Program-made: the position numbers and the translations under genes | In this document: one piece after another, positions 1-12,240 of the stretch | Position numbering within the stretch: position 1 is the stretch's first letter | Layout of the letters: the number at the start of each line of letters is the position of its first letter | The notes under the pieces: model-generated | Seen by the model: only the letters and a program-made list of their open reading frames with translations | The model's database searches: none | What the model was told of the DNA's origin: nothing | Assembly: GCA_964017065.1 (NCBI GenBank) | Contig: OZ024787.1 | Coordinates: 1,320,658-1,384,657 of the forward strand | Direction: 5' to 3' | DNA: 64,000 nt | From: Haliclona indistincta | Lineage: Eukaryota; Porifera; Demospongiae; Haplosclerida; Chalinidae

Positions 1-1914
1 ATGTAGTCAAAGAAAAAGCTCCATCGCTGATGGTAGTAAGCAGACAGAAGCCCCGCCCAATCCTTGGAGGCGTAGTCATTGTTATTAGCTGCCGGTCCCC
101 AGACTGTGACTTGGTTGCGAGCGTTGTACTTGGCGTTCTCTTTATCCTTGGATGCATTGACAGTTGCTGCAGCATCGCTCACCCATGTCCCCAGGAGGAA
201 GTTGATGTTGGTAGCCAGGAACTCATCGTTCTTTAGTATAACTTCGAGCATTGCTTCTGTGATTGGTTGGACAAGTGCCACTCTCTCCGATCCATCCAAG
301 GCGTGATTATTCATCACGGAACGATAGGTTGCTACAAATGAAGAGTACAAATCGAAGAACAAATTCACCATGCACTGCCGACCAATGTCTACGAAATCGT
401 ACTGGAAAGGTCCAATGCTAGGGTCTATTTGTTTACTCTCAGCTGCTTGGTACAAGAGCTGCCATGCTGCCAGAATGCCGGTTGCATTCGGAGCTGTCCA
501 GTAAGTCAGTGCTAGGCCAGGTCTCAAGTCTATCAATGACTTCAAGTTGAAACTATAACCATAAGAGTAGGCACTTGGTTTCAATATAGCCCAGGCATCT
601 TGAGCCAGTTGACTGTAACCACCATAACGACGTGTTGCATAGCGACCCAACCATGTGTCAACATCAACAGGATCCTTACTCCAGCCCATCTCAGCCTGTG
701 AGAGAGAAACAACCACATATGAACACACACAGGGACAACAACAGGATTAGCTAGGCTGTACATGAGTAGTCAAACACTTATGTATTATTAAAAACTTCCG
801 ATATTGTTCAAGCAATTCGGTTAAATTCACTCATTTGTGTCCTCATTGCACATTCAGTCGATGCACATTGGACGAAGTACAGTAATGACCAATGCACATT
901 ATAATGTGCACAATGATTTGAGTTGTTTACATGAACTAGCCTTTAGAAACAGTGTCATGTGACACTGACAAAGGATCTTTGTGGATACAGGTTTGTAGGC
1001 CACTTGTTGTGGTGAAAACGACAAATCAACCAGACCACGCCCACTTATCCAGCACCATACAGTAGAAAGTTGGCGAAAAGAACCGCTTGTAGTATCGTGT
1101 ACGCTGCTTTTGCTGGGTGAAGCTTGACCGTTGCAGTCAAAGCATAGACTATACTTGGTGATTTGAAAAAAATAACGGCGAGGCGCTATACCTTACACGA
1201 TACTACAAGCATTTCTTTTCGCCAACTTTCTGATAAGTAAGCGTGACCTCATTGATTTGTCGTTTTCGCCGCGACAAGTGACCTGCAAAACTCAGTACAT
1301 TGCAAGTCAACACAGCGAACTCCATCCTATAAATCTGGCTCCTTTCTAAACGCCTCTTACAACTGTCGACTCCCAATACAGTTGTTCCCACCCCCTACCA
1401 ACACAGTACTACACTGCTTGCTTGAATCTCATGTACATGATTTAGGTAACCATTTTTGTGACCTTTACTACAGACACAGACTCTACAGCTTGTTGCTTCA
1501 GTGGATACATGATGTACAGTGTTTCAACACCCCTGTTACTATGCAGTAACTTACCATGAGGTCATACACGACTGGGTTCTGTTCAATAGCTTCGGGGGTC
1601 ATTCCTGTTCCGATCATTGTGCTGCCTTGGGACTGCCTCGCCACGATCGGCTGTGTCGCGATGGTAGTGAGAGGTCCATAGATACCGCGGTTTCCTCCAT
1701 AGTTGTGCAGCAGACACCAGACGAACGGTTTACCATAATAAAATTCAGTACGACTCCATACTGGACTAGCTTCACTGTTCAGATCCAGTATGATCATACT
1801 ATTGTCAGGCACCTTTGAAAGATATGCTTTGATACGACTAGTATTCCCCCAGAAACCTAGAGAGAGGGAGAGAGAGATAGGGGAGAGAGATAGAGAGAGA
1901 GGGAGGGAGGGAGG

Positions 1915-1998
<84 letters not shown>

Positions 1999-3885
1999 GG
2001 AGGGAGAGAGGAGGAGGAATAATTGACTTGATCCATTATTCACCAGCCACACACCATAATAACTATGCACGCACGCACGCACGCACTCACTCACCTGAAT
2101 GGAACAGCCATCCTTGCATCATGAACACCGCCTCAGGGTCAGCGTCCTGCATTGCCTGGAACACTGCTTGGTTGGTTTCTGCTAGAAAATCCAGATCACT
2201 GCTTGATGGATCCATTTCATTGTATGTATCAGCATTATAAACATGGTCTGTACCAAACTCAGAGATCATTAACTTATAGAAAGCTGTTCCGAGAGCTTTG
2301 AAGTGAGTGTCTGTTGGTTCAAGAAAATAATTTTCCGAGTAGACAGGTCCAAATCCGTTCCAGTCACTGCTTCGTGTGAAGTTGGCTTCAGTCAGGACCC
2401 GTCGTAAGCCTCCGGGAACAATCCCCGAGAAACCAGGGAGAACAGGTATCATTCCAAACAGCCTCAACCTAGTGAGGATCATCTTCTGCAGCAGATATTG
2501 GTTATTGATCCAGTCGTCACATAGAGGGCCTCCGTACAGATGTATATTACCCATACGCTGCCAAGCTAGAAAAGCTGGACCAGAGAAATAGTCACCAATT
2601 TCCTCATCTGTCAGTCCCACGTTGGTGTAGAATTTCTTCCAGATGTATTCCTGACCAGTGAAGGCCAAGATAAGGTTGAGTCCATTGAGAGCCATCCAGT
2701 CGATCTCTCTCTCCCATCGTGCAAAGTCCCACCAGACCATGGAGTAAGACACTGTACACACGTTCTGGTAATACCTACAGCATGAGAAAAATGTAGACGT
2801 AAATTATTATTATGGTCGGCAAAAATGTATATAGTGCATGACAGCTGGTGCATGAGTAAATTGATGAGTATTACAGCACAAAGAGTAAATATTCAGTGCA
2901 CAGCAGAGCGGACTGCTTCTGTGAATGTTGAATTTTAAATCATGATTGTGAACAGCAAATCTATTTTAAACAGCAACTCCCAAAAATCACTGGTTTCCTT
3001 AATAATGCAGGTCCCAAAAAATAGCAAGAGTAGCTTTAAGAAAACTTAGCTCCAAATCCAGGACAAAGTGAGCCTTCAAGGTCGTCACCACTAAAGAAGC
3101 ATTTTGGTAAATATTTACATGTGTTGAAGACTTAAAGAGTTTAATTACTGGTCTCATTGGTCAGTAGGGAAGGATGCACTGTCATAATGTGGTTAGCCAC
3201 AGTAAACCAACAAACCATAGCTGTTTATACAGGAGAATAATAATGAGCAAGAATAGGCTACTCCCACTGGATTCCACAGTAAACATCTCTCTCTCTCTCT
3301 CTCTCTCTCTCCCTCTCCTTAGCTAGACTATACACTTCCACCATTGATTAGGTAAGCAACGGTAACTATGCACTTGAGGTATTATGTAACAACCACATCA
3401 TGTGACACAGGCTTGGATCCAGTATTATGTACACAACTCGTGAAAAATGGTGTTTATATCCCTGCACTAGCTTTTAGCATATACCTGTATTTCACTGGAG
3501 ACACGACTCTCACTGTATCCGCTGGTAGCGGTAAAGGGCTGGGTAGATTTAGCTGGTCCCCAGTGCCGTCACGGCCCCATGTCACGGTACAGTTGCACCA
3601 GTACTTCAGGTAGTGATTCAGACCAGAAGCTAGAGACACGCCAGTGTTTCCACGCACAACTATCATCGCTCCCTTGTGGTCGAGCTCGAACACGTCCATT
3701 CCGCTCAAGTCATCGGCTGGGATTATTTCGAACTGAAACTTGCTCACGACGTCTTTACCGAGCACTCGCTCGACAAGTCCTTGTACAGCTCCGATAGGGT
3801 CGCCCTCGGGCGCCCGGGGGAGTCCATGCGCTTCCAATGCACAGAGAAGACCAACGAGAAACGCTAATGCCGCTGTCATCATCAT
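1..3885 (-). CDS. NAGLU: alpha-N-acetylglucosaminidase, copy 1 (3' end beyond window)
   Basis: This gene encodes a lysosomal glycoside hydrolase (family GH89) that removes terminal N-acetylglucosamine during heparan sulphate breakdown. I place the exons at 3485-3885, 2095-2774, 1555-1856 and 1-695; all junctions are GT-AG and the phases fit. The start Met at 3885 is followed by a hydrophobic signal peptide ending near AHG. Exon 2 carries the family hallmarks WWDFARWEREIDWM and ADTYNEMDP; the Glu in NEM corresponds to a catalytic Glu of human NAGLU. Exon 3 carries GTGMTPEAI with the second catalytic Glu. About 692 residues are seen against 743 in human; the C-terminus lies left of the window. 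The gene is a tandem paralogue of the one at 4595-9621. The family call is very secure; exact splice sites are by eye but agree between the copies. Confidence 0.93.
991..1291. mobile_element. MITE with nested double inverted repeats (family 1, copy 1)
   Basis: The element lies in NAGLU-1 intron 3. Its outer inverted repeats read GTTTGTAGGCCACTTGT on the left against ACAAGTGACCTGCAAAAC on the right. A second, inner pair is also inverted: AGAAAGTTGGCGAAAAG against CTTTTCGCCAACTTTCT. A related copy sits at 25497-25734. No coding capacity is seen, so this is a non-autonomous foldback-like element. Confidence 0.75.
1858..2014. repeat. GA-rich microsatellite in NAGLU-1 intron 2
   Basis: This is a purine tract of (GA)n and (GGGA)n next to the acceptor of exon 3. 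On the coding strand it reads as a long CT polypyrimidine run. The other intron sequences of this gene show nothing else recognisable except the MITE at 991-1291. Confidence 0.9.
2775..3484. other. NAGLU-1 intron 1
   Basis: This 710-bp intron has a donor GTATAT after exon 1 and a TGTAG acceptor before exon 2. It contains a short CT run near 3288-3315. I see no coding sequence or recognisable element. Confidence 0.75.
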
Positions 3886-3926
3886 TGCTGCTGATTGGAT
3901 CGATCATGGAGGTATGATGGAGGCGT

Positions 3927-3936
3927 GTCACGTGAG
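3927..3936. promoter_or_regulatory. CLEAR-like E-box upstream of NAGLU-1
   Basis: GTCACGTGAG lies about 42-51 bp upstream of the NAGLU-1 ATG. It matches nine of ten positions of the vertebrate CLEAR consensus GTCACGTGAC, which is bound by TFEB/MITF factors at lysosomal gene promoters. Whether it acts here is inference; the flank of copy 2 (9622-9720) lacks it. Confidence 0.4.
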
Positions 3937-3984
3937 GTACTAATTATAGCGCCAAAAATTGAAACAGATAAGGGTGTATTAACT

Positions 3985-4060
3985 GAAGTTTTTTGCAAAA
4001 GAGAATCGAACCCTGAATTACTAGCCACCGAACTAAACCGCTGAGCCCTCGAACCTGCTG
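3985..4060 (-). repeat. tRNA-like SINE remnant or tRNA pseudogene
   Basis: On the minus strand a B-box-like GGTTCGATTC (4003-4012) follows an A-box-like GGGCTCAGCGG (4039-4049) at tRNA-like spacing of about 45 bp. I cannot fold a convincing complete cloverleaf, so this is more likely a tRNA-derived SINE head than a functional tRNA. It lies in the 709-bp intergenic space between the NAGLU copies, which otherwise shows nothing clear. Confidence 0.4.
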
Positions 4061-4594
4061 ACCAGTCAATTGCTACAAACCAGCCTTTATAGTTGACACC
4101 AATGGTTTAGGTTGGTGTGAATAGCGTTTTGCATGCCGCTCTGGTGTCCATTATTGACACCAACGAATTGGTGTCAATAGACACGATCAACACGAACTGT
4201 ACATGTAGTGCAAGTCGGAACTCCTCACTGTGGATGCCCCTGATATACAGACATTCCCTTATTATGGATACTGCATAAGGTCCGGCCCAAATTAAATCAA
4301 TACTTTGTAGGTTAATGGCGGCGGTATTCAAGCCAAGTCCTATGTACCTTATTCTAGTTATTCCGCTCCAATCACACACACCCGCGTGACCATGAATGAG
4401 TTTTTTCTTGCTGTCACCTTCATGCACTAATGCTCTCCATTGTGTGAATAATAAAAACTACATCAGAGCCTAACGTGACACATTAGTGTTTGAAGGTGAC
4501 ACTTCTACACTTGCTTCACTTCAGAATTGCAAAAAGACACCCGAGATAACAAAAATTAAAATAAGATGAATGTGCCAACTTGATGATACATATT

Positions 4595-7500
4595 CTAATG
4601 AGTAGGGTACTTCTTCATATAAAACACAGATCCTTCCACTGTAATGTACGGTGCCGTGGAATTCTTGAGCTGCCCTTGAGATGAAAATCCAGTGCACAAG
4701 GGGTTAACAGAGCAGACATAAGCCACCTGGTTGATATTATTGACATAGAGGGCTTGTTCGCCTAGAAGGTTGTGACCCAGTATTTCAGTGTCATGGAGCG
4801 CATGAAAATTAGAATTTATTAGATCCGAATTGAAATACGAATCTTGTAATTCTTTAGCTACCTGCATCGAGTCTCCCGTGGGCTTTGTGGGGAATTCTTG
4901 CCTGCTCTTGCTGAAGCTGAGTTCAAGTGCAAACATCTTTATATTGAACAAGGTTGTGTTGATGATGTCCTTTCTAATAAGAGTACTCAATTCGTAGTCA
5001 AAGAATAAGCTCCATCGCTGGTGATAATAGGCTGACAACAGCCCCGCCCAATCCTTAGCGGCATAATCGTTAATATTACCTATCGGTCCCCAGACTGTGA
5101 TCTGGTTAAGAGCGTTGAACACAGCGTTCTCTTTATCCTTGGATGCATTGACAGTAGCTGCAGCATCACTCACCCAAGTTCCTAGGAGGAAGTTGATGTT
5201 GGTAGCCAGGAATTTATCATTTTCTAGTATAACTTCGAGCATTGCCTCTGTGATTGGTTGGACAAGTGCCACTCTCTCTGATCCATTCAAGGTTTTATTA
5301 TTCATTGCAGAACGATAGGTAGCTACAAACGAGGAATACAAATCGAAGAACAAATTCACCATGCACTGCCGACCAATGTCAACAAGATCGTACTGGAAAG
5401 GTCCAATGCTAGGGTCTATTTGTTTACTCTCGGCTGCTTGGTACAAGAGCTGCCATGCTGCCAGAATGCCGGTTGCATTCGGAGCTGTCCAGTAATTGAG
5501 ATTTAGCCTAGGTCTCAAGTCTATCAATGATGTGAGACTATGGTTGAAATTAAAAGAGTAGGCACTTGGTTTCAATATAGCCCAGGCATCTTGAGCCAGT
5601 TGACTGTAACCACCATAGCGACGTGTTGCATAGCGACCCAACCATGTGTCAACATCAACAGGGTCCTTACTCCAGCCCATCTCAGCCTGTGAGTGAGAAA
5701 CAAGCCATGAACACACACAGGGGACAACAACAGAACTCTACTGAAAGGGGCTACAGCAGAGAGAATAGTTCAGGATTGTGAGTTCATATTGAGCACACAG
5801 CTGATCATGAGAGAATGAGGTGACAAAACAAGTCATACTTTTTATAGTTTCACAGTTTCAACCATCTTGCTTGAGTTTTAGGAAACTCAAGTAGTTGTGA
5901 ATTGATGCTATTTTAAAGGATTCTTTACATCATGAGCATGTTGCTTCTTTACAGAGAAGTTGATTCTTGACACCCCAGTAACCATGGACCCATCATGAAC
6001 ACAACCATTAAACTTTGGTAAAACTCGCAAAACAGAAATAACAGCATTTGCAGAAATAACAGCATCTGCTATAATGCTGTTTAGCAGTTGCTCATTATTT
6101 TATGACACAAGCTTGTCACTCCAGCATTACAAGAAAATTGCTGCATATACACTCAGTAATTACTGCAACTGTTTAAACAATCAGACCTTTCCTCTAAGCA
6201 GCGATCAATACATTAACTTACCATGAGATCATACACGACTGGGTTCTGTTCAATAGCCTCCGGAGTCATTCCTGTTCCGATCATGGTGCTGCCATTAGCC
6301 TGCCTCGCCACGATTGGCTGCGTCGCAATGGTAGTGAGGGGTCCATAGATGCCGCGATTCCCTCCAAAATTGTGCAGCAGACACCAGATGAATGGTTTAC
6401 CATAAAAGGATTCAGTGACATTCCATACTGGATAAGCTTCACTGTAGAGATCTAATATTATCATGCTGTGATTAGGTACCTTAGACAGGTAGGCTTTGAT
6501 GCGACTGGAATTCTGGTTCCAAAAACCTTGATAGAGTGAGGAAGAGAGAGAGAGGGCAGAGAGAGTGAGTGAGAGAAAGAGAGAGAAGGCTAGCTTGGTA
6601 CACTCATTAACTCACTCATTCGTCCCACACACACACACTCTCTAGATCTCTCTTACTTGAGTAGTGGAACAGCCATCCTTGCATCATGAACACCGCCTCA
6701 GGGTCTGCGTCCTGCATTGCCTGGAACACTGCTTGGTTGGTTTCTGCTAGAAAGTTCAAATCACTGCTTGTTGGATCCATTTCATTGTATGTATCAGCAT
6801 TATAAACATGGTCGGTACCAAACTCACAGATCATTAACTTATAGAAAGCTGTTCCGAGAGCTTTGAAGTGAGTGTCTGTCGGTTCAAGAAAATAATTTTC
6901 TGAGTATTTTAGTCCAAAATTATTCCAGTTTCCGCTTCGTGTGAAGTTGGCTTCAGGTAAGACTCGTCGTAAGCCTCCGGGAACAATCCCCGAGAAACCA
7001 GGCAGAACAGGTATCATTCCAAACAGCCTCAACCTAGCGAGGATCATCTTCTGCAGCTGATACTGGTTATTGATCCAGTCGTCACATAGAGGGCCTCCAT
7101 ACAGATGGATATTACCCATACGCTGCCAAGCAAGAAAAGCTGGACCAGAGAAATAGTCAACGATTTCCTCATCTGTCAGCCCCACGTTGGTGTAGAATTT
7201 CTTCCAGATGTATTCCTGACCAGTAAAAGCCAAGATAAGGTTGAGTCCATTGAGAGCCATCCAGTCGATCTCCCTCTCCCATCGTGCAAAGTCCCACCAG
7301 ACCATGGAGTAAGACACTGTACACACGTTCTGGTAATACCTACAGCATGGAATGGAGCAAACAACAGTAAGAAATAGATTGGACAACAGCAAATTTTGAA
7401 GCACAATGATCATTGTATTGTATGTAGTGTTGTAATTGTTAACAATAACTAAAACTAAAACCTATTTTAGTAAGGGTCAAATCATTATTGTTAACTAAAC

Positions 7501-9621
7501 AAAAATTAGACCAACATTTAGTTATTGTAAAGTGGTTAAAAAGGCAAAAATCGATCACGTGAGACACAATTGATACCATCTTTTTCATGTGATTGCTGTA
7601 ATACAGCATGTTTCAAGACCATATCATATCTAGGAAGTTAATTCTGTTATTTCTATTAAAAGCAACACGGCTAATAACACGCTATTAACAATAACAATAA
7701 TTCACTATAACTAAAACTAAATGTGATCAATTTTCTTGTTAACAAATTATAACTATAACTAAAAAAACAATGACAATGTTACTTTAACAATAAATAAACT
7801 AAAATTAAACCTCGTTACTTTTACAGCACTAATTGTATGTAACATCAATTTTACTTGCTGTGGGAAACAACAAAATTACATTAGAAAAATAACTGGAATA
7901 AGCAGTAAATTTTAAGTCCCAGAACAGCAATAGAAACTTTTAAACACTAAGTGCACTCATGAAATTTATGGGTAGAGAAGAATAGCTACTTGCAAATTCC
8001 GGTAATTGATAGACCATTTCCATTGACGCGTTGGTGTGCGTGGAATCTAATCACACCACGAGTGGAGTACTAGTTCAGTAGCATAGTTGACTAGGTATGT
8101 ATTTTACATTGAAGCAACGGGAAAATACGTCTTTTTCAAGAGTAGCTATTTCCTTCTTGCACCTACTAAATGAACAAGCACCAAAATTTTATCTTTAACG
8201 ATCATTTTACCAGACAACAGCATTTCATATATCAAGGACAAGACTGCTAATAGTGCTCAAACAAGTTAGTAGAACTAAAGATTAAAGAACTGCAACTTGA
8301 GCTGAGTGCTGTTTCTTCAATCATAAAACGTCCTAAACAGTGCCAAGAAAGTACTCAATGCAATAATTACATTCTATTGCTCGTTATCCTTGTAAGCCCT
8401 AATGACGCCATTTGGTGTCATACATACTTCAGACGCCATAACTTAAGTGTTAAAATAATTTATGGCAAAATTACTGTAGGCTAAAATGAACACCACGAAA
8501 ATCCAGTGAGTTTTTGCACACCTCCACCAAAAACGTATTGGCGCCTGGAATTTTTAATGGTTTCAGACTTTCAGTGCTAATTATTACTTTTATGGAAACA
8601 AAAATATGGGCAATGAGAACATTTTGCTATTTTATTACTTCAGGATACCCGGGAAACACATGTACATCCGCACACTCTCTATGACCTGAGCAACATTTCA
8701 CCACCACTATTGGTTTTCAGTAACCAACCCCCATAGTACTAACATTGAGCAAGGTCACTGCACTTTCTGCAGTGGGAGGGGCATCCTGATCAACTTGACT
8801 ATGGGCAATTGCGGCTACTCAATGAGGGCAAAAAAGACGCAAATTTGAGATCAGTTGCGCAAAAGACACACTAAGAAGTGGTGAACATAATTCCAGCAAG
8901 ACATAATTCATGGAATAATATTCTGTAACTAAAGGGTTAATGGGAAAGGTCTATCTGTGGTGCAATGGTCATTACAGAATCCTGTCTTGATGTGGCTACT
9001 CAAGAATAGCAGAGTCACACAAGAAAACGAAACTGTTTACACAAGAAAAATAAATGTGACCCAAAGATAACTTCCATTCTCATTTGGCATAGTACAGCGG
9101 TAATTATGCCGCGGCACTTTCCTGTAAAAACTGTATGCCGTCCAGTTTATATACAGTAGTCAAAGCGTTTATATCATTGCACTAGCTTTTTGCATGTACC
9201 TGTACGTCACTGGAGACACGACTCTCACTGTATCCGCTGGTAGCGGTAAAGGGCTGGGTAGATTTAGCTGGTCCCCGGTGCCGTCACGGCCCCATGTCAC
9301 GGTGCAGTTGCACCAGTACTTCAGGTAGTGATTCAGACCAGAAGCTAGAGACACGCCAGTGTTTCCACGCACAACTATCATCGCTCCCTTGTGGTCGAGC
9401 TCGAACACGTCCATCAAGTCATCGGCTGGGATTATTTCGAATTCGAACTTGCTCACGATGTCTTTACCGAGCACTCGCTCGACAAGTCCTTGTACAGCTC
9501 CGATAGGGTCGCCCTCGGGTGCCCGGGGGAGTCCATGCGCTCCCAATGCACAGAGAAGACCGACGAGAAAAGGTACTGTTGCCGACATTGTATGCAAGTC
9601 ACAGTCCAGTCGGGTCGCCAA
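4595..9621 (-). CDS. NAGLU: alpha-N-acetylglucosaminidase, copy 2 (complete)
   Basis: This is the second lysosomal GH89 hydrolase in tandem with copy 1. Exons are 9200-9621, 6657-7339, 6222-6526 and 4595-5686, with GT-AG junctions and phases that sum correctly to a TAG stop at 4595. The product is 833 aa from the Met at 9621, or 822 aa from the Met at 9588. The second start is more likely, because the hydrophobic signal peptide follows it directly. Both catalytic-Glu motifs are present (NADTYNEMDP in exon 2, GTGMTPEAI in exon 3), and several N-glycosylation sequons occur. Intron 1 (7340-9199) is AT-rich and about 1.9 kb. The copies differ most in the segment after WLFH, where this one has an extra residue. 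Only 709 bp separate its stop from the start of copy 1. No frameshift is seen, so it is probably functional. Confidence 0.94.
7340..9199. other. NAGLU-2 intron 1
   Basis: This 1.86-kb AT-rich intron holds many interspersed short runs of the type AACTAAAACTAAA and GTTAACAATAA between 7430 and 7830, which suggests a decayed AT-rich repeat. A TCACGTGA E-box occurs at 7556-7563. No coding exon is apparent. Confidence 0.6.
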
Positions 9622-9869
9622 AGTACCGGAAGTCCAATGAAACTAATACAAATTTATAATCGCTGAGGCGTTCTTAGACAAGCGTTGAATTATTCATGAG
9701 AAAACTAAACAGCTCGTATCTATCGTTCTATTGCTTTATTTACTGCTAGTTTTGCAATAAAGCATGTTCAATGTCTGGTCTATCGATAAACACGGCCAGC
9801 TGTTCGTTTGATCAAATAACAAACGTGAACCAAACGTTGAAAAATTCTTCCTATCTTCAAAAGATTGCG

Positions 9870-9889
9870 TGGGGAAAAATTTTATCAGC
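9870..9889. repeat. 20-bp direct repeat, left copy
   Basis: GTGGGGAAAAATTTTATCAG occurs here and again, identical, at 12907-12926. Weaker similarity follows about 60-80 bp further on (AGTTGTTTC). The pair brackets the cysteine-rich split gene at 10160-12757. The rest of 9622-10159 shows no gene. Confidence 0.7.
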
Positions 9890-10159
9890 AACCCAGCACT
9901 ATTCTGATGCAACCAAACAATAGCACACACATTGATCTAAATAATATCCAAAATTGAAGTTGTTTCAGCATGCACTTACATAAATATGAGCGCTTAAAGT
10001 ACGCTTGCGCTAACGCGGTATTCGACCACGCCAAGACCACACCAGCTGTGATCTCATGCGTGCAGCCAACTATTACTAAGGTTTGCTATGAAAATAATTA
10101 TAACAATAGTACTGTATAAACAGCTATTCTTATGTTTTATGAAAGCAGGTAGATAATAG

Positions 10160-11014
10160 ATGGCCACAAGAATCAGAAGACGGTTGTCCTATGATGCTGG
10201 TGGTAGTCAGCCGGTCGTTGGAGAGTCGAATCAAGTACGTGTATGTACACTTTGTAGCCAGCAACATCCACTCACAAGCCAAGTTCACACATGGCAAAAC
10301 GAAAGAGCCCGTGAAGAGGCTCTAAATCTTGGTATTGTACCAAGCGACATAATATGCCGCGCATGTCATGATGATATCCGTAGGATTTCCGTTGATCCCA
10401 GTCACGTCCCTAGATGGGAGAAAAAAAGAGAAACGGTAAAATGCTGTGTACTTGGCTGTACAGACACATGCCACAGCAAACTACATGTGCTTGATGTCAA
10501 CCAACACTTGGATAAGTTACACAAAGAAGTACAATTTGCTGAATCGCAAAACATACCTTTCCCAACTCCCCTTTGTAGCCGTCATTACCACTTTGTGTAC
10601 CAAGCAATCCAACCACAGCAAAGACAATGTGCTACATGTGAAGTGTACGTAACGCACGATACATCTAGGCATTGTCCAGATGCTGACAAAATCAAAAAGC
10701 ACCTGCATGAAAATGCTGGTTTTGAAGGAAACCTTGAAGCCACCGATAGAGTTTGCCTCACTTGCTACAGGTCACATTTGTTAATTTTAGAAGCTGACAG
10801 AAGAATTAGTTACGATTGTGATCTAAAATGTTTGATAGATACGATCAAAGTAACTGCCAGTGAAACAACAAACACTGCCCGGGAACTAGCTTTGTACAAA
10901 ACTATTGTCTATGTAGGAGAACAGCTTCTTAAACGAAATGATTCCATCTACAGAGGCATTATGGCGACATTGGATGCGGTCATGTTGGGTGCTAGACATG
11001 TGGAGACAGGCTGA
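10160..11014 (+). pseudogene. cysteine-rich (zinc-finger-like) protein, 5' part of a split gene
   Basis: The frame encodes 284 aa from the Met at 10160. It contains repeated paired-Cys/His motifs: CTLC near residue 31, CRAC near 66, CVLGC and CHSKLH near 95-107, CATC near 158 and CLTCYRSH near 199-206. These suggest several zinc-binding folds, but I do not recognise a named family. Immediately after its stop the sequence continues open in the neighbouring frame (MWRQADKNTMSLAEL) up to a transposon inserted at 11043. Beyond that transposon the same frame resumes as a CXC-type domain (12431-12757). I infer one original gene, possibly itself transposon-derived, carrying a frameshift or internal deletion near 11000 and split by the insertion. 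A separate intact short gene is the alternative. Confidence 0.5.
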
Positions 11015-11225
11015 CAAAAACACCATGTCATTAGCTGAGCTACAGGGGCGTAACTACCATAGAGGCAGGGGAGGCACTTGCCTCCTCGATTTTAGGCAGG
11101 TGCTAAGTAAACAAACCTTTCAAAACAGGCGCACGGTCTCAGTAGAGTCCTAGCAGAAGCAGAAAAGCTCGCTCTAACTGTCAGAGTTCTATTTACGAGG
11201 GGTCCGACACTCGTGAAATCTCGTA

Positions 11226-11395
11226 CATGCACAGTTGAAATCACAAACTGAAATCTGAAATCTCAGTTGAAATCAGAAATCACAGTTAGAAATCAGAAAT
11301 CGCAGTTTGAAATCAGAAATCACAGTTTGAAATCAGAAATCACAGTTTGAAATCTGAAATCGCTGTTTGAAATCAGAAATCACGAAAGAAATCTC
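11226..11395 (+). repeat. subterminal tandem array, left, of nested hAT-like element
   Basis: This is a run of degenerate roughly 20-bp units of the form GAAATCAGAAATCACAGTTT. Together with the right array it forms a directly repeated, not inverted, pair. Confidence 0.8.
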
Positions 11396-11969
11396 CGGAT
11401 AAGATTTAGAAATCACTTCCGTATATTATCCGTGCACTATGACCATTATTATAATTGTTTGCTCCGCCCTATTGTCTTGCACCGCCCTCATTATCACGCC
11501 CCAAAATTGGTTTCAAGTTTCCCGTCCCTTAGCCTTAGTAGTTCTATGTTGTTTTGGCAGCTTGTTCAGTTTGCTGAACATTCGAGGTTATTGCTAATGA
11601 TCAAAACGAACACCTAGCGATTGGAGTTTACATTTGTAGGAAGATTCGAGCAGAGAATCAGAAATTACTGGTTGAAGGCAAGCTGAATATTTGAGGTATG
11701 AAGCGTGCGTAGGATAGCCGCCTAGCCTCTCTACAGTGTCCTGGACTCTTGTTGCAAAGAACTAACGCAGTACTTAGTATGCTATCTGCTGTGCCATCCT
11801 AGACTAGGGCGTGGTTACCCCGCCTTTTGACTGGACGCTGGCTATTCTCACCGAGTCGTTTACTACCTTGTGTGTCGTCAATGCTGTAGTTACACTCATA
11901 GCCAAGTCATCAGGCTTCGTCAGAGAAGTTTCTGGGTTGAAATAAGCTGTGCGTGTGATTTTGTCAAAA

Positions 11970-12240
11970 TTATCAGAAACAGAAATCGCTTGCAGAAATC
12001 AGAAATCGCCAGTGAAATCCAGAAATCACTAGTAGAAATCAGAAATCGCGGTTTGAAATCTGAAATCACAGTTTGAAATCTGAAATCGCTGTTTGAAATC
12101 AGAAATCACGGTTGAAATCTTGAAATCGCGGTTTGAAATCAGAAATCACGGTTGAAATCTGAAATCGCAGTTTGAAATCTGAAATCACGTTGAAATCTTG
12201 AAATCACGTGCTGAAATCAGAAATCACCCTAGGAATTGAA
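11970..12240 (+). repeat. subterminal tandem array, right, of nested hAT-like element
   Basis: These are the same roughly 20-bp GAAATCNGAAATCRC units as in 11226-11395, in the same direction. Dense short repeats just inside the termini resemble transposase-binding arrays; that role is inferred. Confidence 0.8.

Noticed and set aside
3985..4060. Functional tRNA gene on the minus strand
   Set aside because: Box-like motifs are present but I could not fold a complete acceptor stem and anticodon arm; kept only as a SINE-like remnant.
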